Shown: positions 18,230-26,473 of the stretch, one piece after another
How positions within the stretch are numbered: the first letter of the stretch is position 1
How the letters are laid out: each line of letters starts with the position of its first letter
Source of the DNA: Bacteroidota bacterium
GTDB taxonomy: Bacteria > Bacteroidota > Bacteroidia > Chitinophagales > LD1
Assembly (NCBI GenBank): GCA_026391075.1
Contig: JAPLES010000045.1
Span: 28,405-62,873, forward strand
Direction: 5' to 3'
DNA length: 34,469 bases
The notes under the pieces: model-generated
What the model was told of the DNA's origin: nothing
Seen by the model: the letters and a program-made list of their open reading frames with translations, nothing else
The model's database searches: none
Program-made: the position numbers and the translations under genes

Positions 18230-20401
18230 TTATTCCTCTTCCGCCAATCCCAAATCAATTCTTCTTAGAACAATATCCGCAGTTAGCAATTTCACTTTTA
18301 TGACATCGCCCAGTTCAAATTTCTTTTTAGTATCTCTTCCTGTCAAGCGAACCATTTTTTCATCGAACACAAAATCTTCATCGCCCAGCATTTCGGTGCT
18401 AACCATGCCTTCGCATTTTGTTTCGCGCATTTCCACAAAAACACCGCGCGCAATTACTCCGGTAATAACGCCTTCAAACACCTCTCCTACTCTATCCTGC
18501 ATAAACTCAATCTGTTTATACTTCACTGCTTCGCGCTCGGCATCCATTGCTTTGCGTTCCATGAGAGATGAATTTTTACATCGCGATTCAAGTTCTCCTT
18601 TATCAATAATACTATCGCTTTGAGTAAGTAAATGTTCGAGCAAACGATGCACCATTACATCGGGGTATCTGCGAATAGGTGATGTAAAGTGCGTGTAATA
18701 TTCCATTGCCAATCCATAGTGACCAATGTTTGCCGTTGTGTAAGCTGCCTTAGCCATACTTCGAATAGCCATGGTCTCTAAAGTATTTTGTTCGGGTTTG
18801 CCTTGCACCTTTTTTAATAGAGTATTAAAGATAGGAGCTGCATCTTTCGGGTCATCAAAATTTATTTTGTAACCAAAGCGCGAAGCCACGGCACTAAACA
18901 TTTCTAATTTCTGCGGGTCAGGTGTGTCGTGAATACGATAAACAAAAGGTGTGTGCTTTTTATGTGCATGAATCTTTGAACCGTATTTAGCCACAGTTTC
19001 GTTTGCCAACAACATGAAATCTTCTACCAGCAAGTGCGCATCTTTGCGCGTTTTAATCAGAATGCCAATCGGCTTTCCTGTTTCATCGAGTTTAAAGCGT
19101 ACTTCATCTTTTTCAAATGCTATGGCTCCGCTCTTCATGCGTTTTGCACGAATGTGTTTCGCAATTTTATCGAGTGTTTGGAGTTCTTCTACATAATCGC
19201 CCTTACCGGTTTCTAAAACTTCCTGCACTTCTTCATAAGTAAATCTGCGTTTAGAATGAATAACCGTGCGCGCAATGGTGAAGTTCTTAATGTTGAAGTC
19301 TTTGTCCATTTCGAAAATGGTGGCAAAGGTCAGCTTGTCTTCATTTGGTCGAAGAGAACATAATTCATTCGAAAGTTTTTCAGGCAACATCGGGCAAACA
19401 CGGTCAGGTAAATAAACCGAAGTAGCTCTGCGCTCGGCTTCTCTATCTAACTGCGAACCTTCGCGCACATAATGCGATACATCGGCAATGTGAACTCCAA
19501 TTTCATAATTGCCATTTTCTAAAACGCGATACGAAATGGCATCATCAAAATCCTTTGCATCCACTGGGTCAATGGTAACGGTAAGCACTTTCCTAAAATC
19601 CAATCGCTTCGCTATTTCTTCTTTCGGGATCTGGTCAGTGTGCTTTTCTAATTCTTTGTAAACATCTTTTGGAAAATCAATACTAAAACCATTTTGAATC
19701 AGAATCATTTTCATATCGTAATCCGAAGAATGTTTATCACTCAACACTTCCATTACTTCACCAATCGGTTTTTTACCATCGTGGTTCCAGTCGGTAATAC
19801 GAACAATAACGCGCTCTTGATGTTTAGCTTTGTTTAATGATGTAAGCGGGATGAAAATATCTGTTTTCAGGTTTCGTTCATCGGCAATGAAAAAGGCGAA
19901 CTTCTCAAACACATCAACTCTTCCAGAGAAACTATCCTGCGAGCGTTTGATAATTTCTACAATCTCCCCTTCGGGTCTTCTTCCGTAAATAGTGAGTTTC
20001 ACTTTTACTGCATCGCCCTGCATGGCATTGCGCACAAATTTGTTGGGTATGTAAATATCTTTATCCAATCCTTCAACATTTACAAAAGCCGCTCCACTCT
20101 TCGTTATATCGGCTGTGCCGAAAAGGACTTTTGCATTGCGCTGTTCTGTTTTTTGCTGATGCGTTTCTCTCAGCACTTTGATTTTTCCTTTTTGTTCGAG
20201 ACGAATTTTTCCTTCGCGTTCCAATTGATGAAGCGCGAGAATGATTTCTGTTTGACTTATTTTCTTGAGCACTTTAGGAAAGAGGTCTTTCAAATTAGCA
20301 TCTCTTCCAAGCCCGCGTACGATACTGAGAATATACTGTGCATCACCGCTAGAACCGGAATGCTTTTTTGTTTTGTTTTGTTTTTGTTTGTTTTTCGACA
20401 T
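18230..20401 (-). CDS. rnr: RNase R, 3'-5' exoribonuclease
   Basis: The 723-residue protein degrades structured RNA from the 3' end in the cytoplasm. A Lys/Gln-rich N-terminus precedes a helix-turn-helix-like region (about 20-80) and two cold-shock RNA-binding domains (about 90-220). The RNB catalytic domain carries the TIDPVDAKDFDDAIS motif (277-290) whose Asp residues bind two magnesium ions. A C-terminal S1 domain begins around GEVFEGVITGVIARGVFVE. The tail is short and acidic, without the Lys-rich extension of the E. coli protein. VacB/RNase R is preferred over RNase II because of the N-terminal HTH-like segment and length. Confidence 0.95.
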   Translation of the reverse strand: MSKNKQKQNKTKKHSGSSGDAQYILSIVRGLGRDANLKDLFPKVLKKISQTEIILALHQLEREGKIRLEQKGKIKVLRETHQQKTEQRNAKVLFGTADITKSGAAFVNVEGLDKDIYIPNKFVRNAMQGDAVKVKLTIYGRRPEGEIVEIIKRSQDSFSGRVDVFEKFAFFIADERNLKTDIFIPLTSLNKAKHQERVIVRITDWNHDGKKPIGEVMEVLSDKHSSDYDMKMILIQNGFSIDFPKDVYKELEKHTDQIPKEEIAKRLDFRKVLTVTIDPVDAKDFDDAISYRVLENGNYEIGVHIADVSHYVREGSQLDREAERRATSVYLPDRVCPMLPEKLSNELCSLRPNEDKLTFATIFEMDKDFNIKNFTIARTVIHSKRRFTYEEVQEVLETGKGDYVEELQTLDKIAKHIRAKRMKSGAIAFEKDEVRFKLDETGKPIGILIKTRKDAHLLVEDFMLLANETVAKYGSKIHAHKKHTPFVYRIHDTPDPQKLEMFSAVASRFGYKINFDDPKDAAPIFNTLLKKVQGKPEQNTLETMAIRSMAKAAYTTANIGHYGLAMEYYTHFTSPIRRYPDVMVHRLLEHLLTQSDSIIDKGELESRCKNSSLMERKAMDAEREAVKYKQIEFMQDRVGEVFEGVITGVIARGVFVEMRETKCEGMVSTEMLGDEDFVFDEKMVRLTGRDTKKKFELGDVIKVKLLTADIVLRRIDLGLAEEE

Positions 20402-20529
20402 AGTTAATGATGCAGCATAAAAGCTGCGTTTACGGTAATAGAACCGCGATTAGAATAAAAATTTAAAATGAATTTCAGAAAATAATTGAGAGGAAAGGAG
20501 TATTAAAATACAGCGATGTTTAGAAAATA

Positions 20530-21657
20530 TTACCGCTCTGTTTTGCTGTAGTAAACCTTGCGGTGCTTTAGGTAATTGATTACAAAGCTAAACGCTTTTT
20601 CGTCATCACCAATAAATTCAGGAGCAACAATGCCTTTGCGTGTGAATTTACCATCGGCAACTAAGCTTGCTACAGCCGCACAAGTAAAGCCGGTAGTGCG
20701 CGCCATTGAAGAGAGTTTTGTAGCAGCATCGTATTGGTCAAACAAATCGTAGGTGTAAGTTTTTTTCTTCTTTCCTTTTTCTTTTCCGCTGATGATAACG
20801 CGCATAACGGTGAATTCTTTTTCTTCGGGTTGTAATTTCCATTGCGGCAATAAAACTTTCGAAGTAATTTCCAACGCACTCGTAGTTGCTCCGTTCAATT
20901 CAATTTTCTTATCGCTGAACATTCCTGCATCGCGAAGCGTTTCCATAATTTGACGATGCCCCGGATAACGAAGCGTTTTCTCTTTCATGTTTTTGATGCG
21001 CATGGTTTTTACTAACGAACGCAAACCATCAGTATTAAATGCTTCGAGTGTTCCTATGTTTTCAAACTCTACAAATTCAGGTTCACTTAATGCGGGCTTT
21101 GTTACCATCTTGTTGTTCTCTACCAATCGCGCAGGGCGAGTATATTCTTCAATTACATCAATTGGACTAAACGGTGCTTTGTATTGAAAAGGAAGTGTGC
21201 GCGTAAAAGGCAACCCACCAACCATGCAGGTGAACTCTTCAACTTCCATTCGTTTGTAGTGATAGCCTAAGAGGATATTATCCATACCCGGTGCAACTCC
21301 GCAATCAACCACAATCGTCACTTTCTTTTTTTTTGCTAATGCATCGAGTTCAAAAGCATCTTCGGGAAAGAAAGAAATATCGACCATGTTCTTTCCTGCT
21401 TCAATTACTGTTTTGCAGGTTTCAAAACCCATAAAGCCGGGCACTGCACCAATTACTAAATCGGCTCCTGAAATTATTTGCTGAATTTTCTTTTTGTCTT
21501 TAAGGTTTACTTCAACCGTATTGATTCCAAAATTCTTTTTCAAAAAATCGAGTGAGGTTTTATTTAAGTCAACCGATGTTACTTTAAAGGTAGTTGACAA
21601 ATCGCGCGCAATTGCACTGCCTACCATTCCTGCTCCTAATACAACTATATTCTTCAT
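20530..21657 (-). CDS. Saccharopine dehydrogenase-family oxidoreductase
   Basis: The 375-residue protein starts with a Rossmann nucleotide loop, VVLGAGMVGSAIARDL (GAGMVG at 8-13), followed by the family segments SGADLVIGAVPGFMG, VDISFFPEDAFELDALA and VVDCGVAPGMDNILLGY. The C-terminal half (VEEFTCMVGGLP ... ALSEPEFVEFENIG ... LRYPGHRQIMETL) matches the saccharopine dehydrogenase/lysine dehydrogenase fold. Likely substrates are saccharopine or lysine in lysine breakdown; a carboxynorspermidine-type role is an alternative. The ATG at 21657 was chosen because it begins the Rossmann strand; an in-frame ATG at 21768 would run 37 residues upstream through the tRNA promoter region. Confidence 0.85.
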   Translation of the reverse strand: MKNIVVLGAGMVGSAIARDLSTTFKVTSVDLNKTSLDFLKKNFGINTVEVNLKDKKKIQQIISGADLVIGAVPGFMGFETCKTVIEAGKNMVDISFFPEDAFELDALAKKKKVTIVVDCGVAPGMDNILLGYHYKRMEVEEFTCMVGGLPFTRTLPFQYKAPFSPIDVIEEYTRPARLVENNKMVTKPALSEPEFVEFENIGTLEAFNTDGLRSLVKTMRIKNMKEKTLRYPGHRQIMETLRDAGMFSDKKIELNGATTSALEITSKVLLPQWKLQPEEKEFTVMRVIISGKEKGKKKKTYTYDLFDQYDAATKLSSMARTTGFTCAAVASLVADGKFTRKGIVAPEFIGDDEKAFSFVINYLKHRKVYYSKTER

Positions 21658-21692
21658 ACAAAATGTTTTGCGGGCTAAAGTAAAATTCCGCA

Positions 21693-21723
21693 GTTGAATC
21701 TTTGAAAATGAAAAATACATTTG
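21693..21723 (+). promoter_or_regulatory. Predicted promoter for tRNA-Ala
   Basis: GTTG at 21693-21696 and a perfect TAnnTTTG box (TACATTTG, 21716-21723, followed by C) are 19 nt apart, the spacing of Bacteroidota housekeeping promoters. Transcription would begin near 21730, giving a leader of about 80 nt before the tRNA, which includes the hairpin at 21758-21776. Confidence 0.5.
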
Positions 21724-21745
21724 CGCCCTGTTCTTTTTATTTATT

Positions 21746-21776
21746 GGGGAATTAGCTTCCCGAAACAAGTTCGGGA
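21746..21776 (+). repeat. tRNA 5'-end-like dodecamer followed by a small palindrome
   Basis: GGGGAATTAGCT at 21746-21757 is identical to the first twelve bases of the tRNA-Ala gene at 21813. It is followed directly by a seven-base inverted repeat TCCCGAA/TTCGGGA (21758-21764 with 21770-21776). This is either a remnant of a second tRNA copy interrupted by a palindromic element or a chance match. Confidence 0.45.
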
Positions 21777-21812
21777 TTTCGCGTTGCTCAACATTTGTTG
21801 TTTTTGTTTAAA

Positions 21813-21886
21813 GGGGAATTAGCTCATTTGGCTAGAGCGTCTGCATGGCATGTAGAAGGTAACCGGTTCGACTCCGGTATTCTCCA
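21813..21886 (+). tRNA. tRNA-Ala, anticodon GGC
   Basis: The cloverleaf can be drawn by hand. The acceptor GGGGAAT pairs with ATTCTCC (one G-T pair), the D stem is GCTC/GAGC, the anticodon stem TCTGC/GTAGA encloses loop ATGGCAT with anticodon GGC at 21847-21849, and the T stem ACCGG/CCGGT encloses TTCGACT. The discriminator base is A, and CCA is not encoded. It reads GCC and GCT alanine codons. The 3' end of the convergent methyltransferase frame lies inside it on the other strand. Confidence 0.95.
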
Positions 21887-22553
21887 CAATTGATTTCGTC
21901 CGAATTTCATAAATGAAATTCTCTTCAAACCAGATTGTTTCTTTTCTGCGAAGATTTAATTTGAGATTACCAGCAGCAGCAATGTTCATTATTCCTTCAA
22001 TATCACAATCCTCACTCAATACCATTAAGCAAAGCGTAGTTGGTGTAAAATGGTTTGTCAACTCCTGAAATAGTTTTTGAAAGTAATCCAACTCCTCTCC
22101 CGCAAACCATGCTTTATCCGAATCTGTTTTCGGGTCGCGTTTGAAGTATGGTGGATTGATGATGATGTAATCGAAAGTTTCATTTTGCAGATTTTGAAAT
22201 AAGTCTGACACAAGAGTTCTAACCTTCAAGTTGTTTGCAACAGCATTAGTACTTGCAGTTTTTACAGCTAAAGGATTTATATCGGATGAAGTTACGTTGG
22301 CATTTTTTGAAGCAGCTACTAAACTGATTAAGCCACTACCGCAACCCAACTCAAGAAATTTCTTCCCGTTTAGTTCAAGCGTTTCCATTTCACGAATTAA
22401 GAAATGGGTGCTGAAGAAAAGCCCCGGATGAAAAACTCCTTTTGGAATATGCAGCGATAAATTTTTATAGCGACAGGTATTGTCTTTCGAAATAAGGAAG
22501 ATGGCATAAGGCTTATAGAAAAGAAAAAAGAATTTGCGCAGCAGCTTTCTCAT
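21819..22553 (-). CDS. Class I SAM-dependent methyltransferase, 3' end antisense to tRNA-Ala
   Basis: The 244-residue protein has the SAM-binding loop LELGCGSGLISLVA (68-81), an acidic strand end SSDINPLAV (89-97), and the catalytic NPPY motif (133-136). That motif is typical of methyltransferases acting on planar amino groups of Gln, Asn or nucleobases, such as HemK/PrmC and TrmN6/RlmG relatives. The target cannot be named. About 22 C-terminal residues (VEPVTFYMPCRRSSQMS region) are encoded antisense to the tRNA, and the TAA stop is the complement of tRNA bases 7-9. The upstream radical SAM gene ends 1 nt before its ATG, so the two form an operon. Confidence 0.82.
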   Translation of the reverse strand: MRKLLRKFFFLFYKPYAIFLISKDNTCRYKNLSLHIPKGVFHPGLFFSTHFLIREMETLELNGKKFLELGCGSGLISLVAASKNANVTSSDINPLAVKTASTNAVANNLKVRTLVSDLFQNLQNETFDYIIINPPYFKRDPKTDSDKAWFAGEELDYFQKLFQELTNHFTPTTLCLMVLSEDCDIEGIMNIAAAGNLKLNLRRKETIWFEENFIYEIRTKSIVENTGVEPVTFYMPCRRSSQMS

Positions 22554-22554
22554 T

Positions 22555-24057
22555 CTAAAAACCTTCCGTTTCAGGTTGACGATACTTCCACAATTTTTGC
22601 AACACTTTTACTTCGTAGGGATAGCTATACCATTTATTCTTGTAGCGAATACTCGAAACCGTTCGTATCAATTTACGCTGTGAAGAGTTCATACGAATAT
22701 CTGAAACGGTTGGGTAATATCCGTTTAACACTGTTTCAAAGTTTTTGATTTTGTCAATCATTTCTGGAGTGAGCCAAGGTGTGAGCGGGTTCTTGCGCAA
22801 ATCAAAATTCTGCCAGCTATCATTCAACCAGTCTTCTAATTTTTCGGGGAATCGAAAACCGCTTTTCAAAACCTGTTTATACATTTCGGAACCTTCGGTG
22901 GGCACAGGACTATAGACGTAAATGATAATCTCCGTATCCGGGTTGGCTTCTTTCACTTTCATGATGAAGGCAATGTCTTCATCAATCTGTTTCATTACTT
23001 GTTGAGGCGTGTCTGCAGGTGTGCCAAGCACAAAAGAATATTCGGGTATGATGTTGAACTTTTTCATTCGCGCAGCAAACGAAAGAATTTGTGCGCCTGT
23101 TTGTTTACCGCCTTTATCCATCTTCTTCAAAATTTCATCGTTACCTGTTTCGGCACCAAAGAAAATCATCTTGCATCCCGCTTCGCGCATAACAACGAGC
23201 GATTCAGCTTTGTATTTGTCGATGGTATCAATTCTACCCTCGCCCCACCAAACCATGTTTTCGTTCTTTATCAGTTGTGCAAATTCAACGGTGCGTTTTT
23301 CATTCACGAAAAAATTATTGTCATGAAATTCAATAGCATCAGCGCCAAAATTTTCTTTGAGATATTTGATGTGGCGATAAATTTTTTCTGCCGATTGACC
23401 CTTCCATTTGGCTTCGTAAATAGGAACTACCGCGCAAAATGAACAAGTAAACGGACAACCAAAACTACTGTGGTAAGCAATTGTCTTTTTGCCCAAATAA
23501 CTTTTGCCCAAATACTTTTCGAGTGAATGAAAACTGTGGAGTTTTTCGTAGGGCAAATCGGGAAGTGTGTCCTGTTCTAACAAAGCATCTTTAGCGGTAA
23601 TAATGATTTCATTTCCATTTTTAAAAATGAGGTTATGAATTGAATCGAGCGGAGAATTGTTTTCAAATGCATCTAACAATCTAGGGAAAGCAAGATCACC
23701 CGGACCATTGATAATAGCATCTACCCAACCTGAATTGATAACCACTTTATATTGATTAGCCGCAAAGTATCCTCCCCAAATAATTTTCACATCGGGAAAC
23801 AGTTCATGCACTTTCTTTGTTACTAAAATTGCCTGCTTTAACTGAGGACCCGGCATTATTGTGCAACCAAAATATTTAAAGTTGCCGCTCGACAAGTAGT
23901 CGATGATTTTTTGTTCTGCATTTACTTCCGCATTGCCATCTACAATCACCCAATCGTATTTGCCGTCAACACTAGCAGCCACCTGCAACACCGAATTAGG
24001 TATTCGTGCTTTGTAATTGGTAGCGCGCGGATTGAATAATAAAACTTGGGTGCTCAT
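22555..24057 (-). CDS. B12-binding-domain radical SAM protein
   Basis: The 500-residue protein has a cobalamin-binding-like Rossmann region at the N-terminus (residues ~1-135, with VDGNAEVNAEQKIID, FGCTIMPGP and IIWGGYFA). A radical SAM domain follows, with its cluster in CPFTCSFC (C201, C205, C208). No DxHxxG cobalamin motif is obvious, so B12 may not be bound. Such proteins include methyltransferases and cyclases acting on lipids or cofactors; the substrate is unknown. The ATG at 24057 (MSTQVLLFNPRAT) was chosen because the canonical B12-domain strand begins there; an in-frame ATG at 24147 would add 30 unlikely residues. It is co-directional with the following methyltransferase gene, 1 nt apart. 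Confidence 0.82.
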   Translation of the reverse strand: MSTQVLLFNPRATNYKARIPNSVLQVAASVDGKYDWVIVDGNAEVNAEQKIIDYLSSGNFKYFGCTIMPGPQLKQAILVTKKVHELFPDVKIIWGGYFAANQYKVVINSGWVDAIINGPGDLAFPRLLDAFENNSPLDSIHNLIFKNGNEIIITAKDALLEQDTLPDLPYEKLHSFHSLEKYLGKSYLGKKTIAYHSSFGCPFTCSFCAVVPIYEAKWKGQSAEKIYRHIKYLKENFGADAIEFHDNNFFVNEKRTVEFAQLIKNENMVWWGEGRIDTIDKYKAESLVVMREAGCKMIFFGAETGNDEILKKMDKGGKQTGAQILSFAARMKKFNIIPEYSFVLGTPADTPQQVMKQIDEDIAFIMKVKEANPDTEIIIYVYSPVPTEGSEMYKQVLKSGFRFPEKLEDWLNDSWQNFDLRKNPLTPWLTPEMIDKIKNFETVLNGYYPTVSDIRMNSSQRKLIRTVSSIRYKNKWYSYPYEVKVLQKLWKYRQPETEGF

Positions 24058-24179
24058 GAGTAAAACAGTGTGTTCATTTTTTTGTGTGCAATATAGGTTT
24101 CGTAAAATAATTTCGGTGGTTTCAAATTGAGTACTGCTAAAACACAAAAAAAATCATCTTCGCTACTCAATTATAAATT

Positions 24180-25127
24180 ATGCTTAGTAAACTGGTAATC
24201 TTTTTTGTTGTGCTGTTGTCGGCACTTTTGCTTGTTCTTTTTTTTCGACCAAATCTTACGTTGTCCAAAACAGAAGTAAAAGCAAAATACAGTTTACCCA
24301 ATTCGCATTTTATAAACTGGAAAGGCGGTGAACTACACTACACCGAAAGCGGAAACGACAGCAACATGGTGGTGCTAATGATTCACGGCTACGGTGGCAG
24401 CAGCAGAGATTTTTATGCGCTCGATTCGCTTATCAATCATCAATACCATGTTTATCGTATTGACCTGCCTGGCTTTGGCCTTTCAGACTTTCCGTTTGAG
24501 TATGGCAAAACAAGTTTTCATGATGCTTATGCGGAGTATTTCAGCTTTTTGCTCGAAACGCTGCACATTGATTCGTGTTATGTAATGGGCAATTCGCTGG
24601 GCGGTTTAATGTCTATTGAACTTACTTCGCAGCATCCCGATAAGGTAAAGAAACTAATACTGTTCAATAGTGCAGGTTACGATTTAAAAGAAGTAATGAA
24701 AACTGCGAATGCCGATTTCTTTCGTCTTTGGCCAGTAAAACAGTTTGTAAAAAGAGGAATACCAAAATTTATGACAGCTGCAGGAATCAGCAGGGTGGCT
24801 TACGATCAAAAAATGATTACTCCTGAAAAAATCACCCGCGTAAATAGTTTTTGGAACCGAGAAGGAAACCTGAAGCACATTGTAGAAATGGCGAACGCAG
24901 ATGAGCCTTTTGATGAAAGCAAAATACGTAACATCGGTTGCCCTACTTTAATCGTGTGGGGCAAGCAGGATAAAATAGTTCATGCAGAATATGCAGAGCG
25001 CTTTCATCAAGATATTAAAGGCAGTGAACTAATTATTTACGATTCGTGCGGGCATGTGCCTATGATGGAGAAATTAATGCAGGTGCAACCTGCGGTAATG
25101 ATGTTTTTTGCAAGAAGCAAACCGTAA
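24180..25127 (+). CDS. Membrane-anchored alpha/beta hydrolase
   Basis: The 315-residue protein has an N-terminal hydrophobic anchor (5-22) and an alpha/beta hydrolase domain. The oxyanion segment is LMIHGYGGSSRDF (67-79), the nucleophile Ser139 lies in the elbow GNSLGG (137-142), the acid is D264 in WGKQDKIV, and the base is H292 in CGHVPMME. All catalytic residues are present. The domain should face the periplasm. A cap region spans about residues 165-245. The substrate (ester, lipid or haloalkane-like) cannot be read from sequence. It is divergent from the radical SAM gene, with 122 nt between starts. Confidence 0.85.
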   Translation: MLSKLVIFFVVLLSALLLVLFFRPNLTLSKTEVKAKYSLPNSHFINWKGGELHYTESGNDSNMVVLMIHGYGGSSRDFYALDSLINHQYHVYRIDLPGFGLSDFPFEYGKTSFHDAYAEYFSFLLETLHIDSCYVMGNSLGGLMSIELTSQHPDKVKKLILFNSAGYDLKEVMKTANADFFRLWPVKQFVKRGIPKFMTAAGISRVAYDQKMITPEKITRVNSFWNREGNLKHIVEMANADEPFDESKIRNIGCPTLIVWGKQDKIVHAEYAERFHQDIKGSELIIYDSCGHVPMMEKLMQVQPAVMMFFARSKP

Positions 25128-25194
25128 TCGCAACTTATTCTTATTTATCTATACAATTTTCAAATTAACGTCTCTCAAAGAAGTTACGCCTAAA

Positions 25195-26436
25195 TTAATT
25201 TCCTGCACTTAACACAGAACTAAAAAAATCTTCGGCAGCAGCGGCATCAACGGACACTTTTCCTCTGCTTTCAATTCTTGAATAAGTAGCATAACCAAAA
25301 GGGTCAACTTCGCGCGAGTAGCCCTTCACTAATTTTCCGTCTTTAAATTCTCCGCAATACATGCCACCATTTGCATTGCGCAATTCACCATAACCGTTGC
25401 GCAGGTTAGTTTTAAACCCACCAAAATACATTTCACCGTTTTTGTCTTTCCAAAGCGATGTGCCACTTTGCAAAATTCCGTTGCTGAATTGACCAAGCAA
25501 ATAACTTCCACTTTTATACTTTAACCAACCAAAACCATTCATGGTATCAAAACTATATTCCCCGCAATATTCAAACAAATCATTATTCATTGAAGCAAGT
25601 CCACCAGCAAAAATTCCCTCAATAAAATTTCCTTGAAAAACGTTTCCATTTTCTACAAGTAATCCCGCTCCGTCAGGTGTTCCTCTTCTTTTATCACCGG
25701 CATAATTTCTTTCATCGCTTACAAATTTTCGGCTGCCAAAATTTTTTGAAATTTCAGCACTCATCGTATTTCGCATTTCAGAAATGCGCTGTGTAAATTC
25801 ATAACTCATTCTATAAACCGAATCGCGTAACTGAAATAAATAATCATTGAATGGATTTGTTGAATTGTTTTCTGTCACCGCAGTTGCCTTTTCGGGTTTT
25901 TCTTTTGCAGAGAGTGCTAGTTGCGGTGCCATCTTTTTAATCATTTCTGCCTGCTTGCGCAACCGAATTTTATTGAGCGGGTCTAATTCAATTATTTTTC
26001 CATCATCGGTTTTCACGGCATGTATAACAGGATAATCCATTACTGCATCGGTAAATGATAAAAGGTATTTGTAGAAAATTGGTTTCGCAAATGAAGTATC
26101 GGTAGTTCCTTTATTCGTAAATATCAACCCGTGTTCTTCTGTATCGTAAGTGATTGTTGTGCCTTTCGAAATTCCTACAGTTTGTTTTATGGCGAGAAGA
26201 ATAATTCCTTTTTGTCGGTCGTGTGTAACAGTAATGGAATAAATCTGTGTTTTATTTTCTTCAAAAACTTTATACACGGTTTGGAAAATGTTTGAGGTAA
26301 TTCCGTTTTGCGTTCTGTCGTAAAAAATTTCACGCGCTCCCCATTGCGGGTCAGTGAGTTTACCGCTTAAATAATCCTGTGAAAATGCGCAGGAGGAAAA
26401 AACAGAAAGGAAAAAAAAGAGTAACAATTTCGTCAT
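25195..26436 (-). CDS. Exported MORN-repeat protein
   Basis: The start at 26436 gives MTKLLLFFFLSVFSSCAFSQ, a signal peptide (an SSC triplet near the end could also be a weak lipobox). The 413-residue protein has an unrecognised beta-rich N-terminal half (to about residue 160) and a linker. Residues ~245-380 carry several MORN-like repeats of the form GxYxGxFxxGxxxGxG (NVFQGNFIEGIFAGG, YCGEYSFDTMNGFGWLKY, MYFGGFKTNLRNGYGEL, MYCGEFKDGKLVKG). MORN arrays form elongated beta hairpins that bind lipids or proteins. It lies 37 nt downstream of the zinc-ribbon gene on the same strand, suggesting one operon. Confidence 0.78.
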   Translation of the reverse strand: MTKLLLFFFLSVFSSCAFSQDYLSGKLTDPQWGAREIFYDRTQNGITSNIFQTVYKVFEENKTQIYSITVTHDRQKGIILLAIKQTVGISKGTTITYDTEEHGLIFTNKGTTDTSFAKPIFYKYLLSFTDAVMDYPVIHAVKTDDGKIIELDPLNKIRLRKQAEMIKKMAPQLALSAKEKPEKATAVTENNSTNPFNDYLFQLRDSVYRMSYEFTQRISEMRNTMSAEISKNFGSRKFVSDERNYAGDKRRGTPDGAGLLVENGNVFQGNFIEGIFAGGLASMNNDLFEYCGEYSFDTMNGFGWLKYKSGSYLLGQFSNGILQSGTSLWKDKNGEMYFGGFKTNLRNGYGELRNANGGMYCGEFKDGKLVKGYSREVDPFGYATYSRIESRGKVSVDAAAAEDFFSSVLSAGN

Positions 26437-26473
26437 GCGCGTTTTTATTATTCGCAATTAGTGCCGTCTATTT

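Noticed and set aside
18076-18258. Short minus-strand ORF containing CHPELVEGF
   Set aside because: This is the well-known spurious translation of the REP-like palindrome and overlaps two real gene ends.
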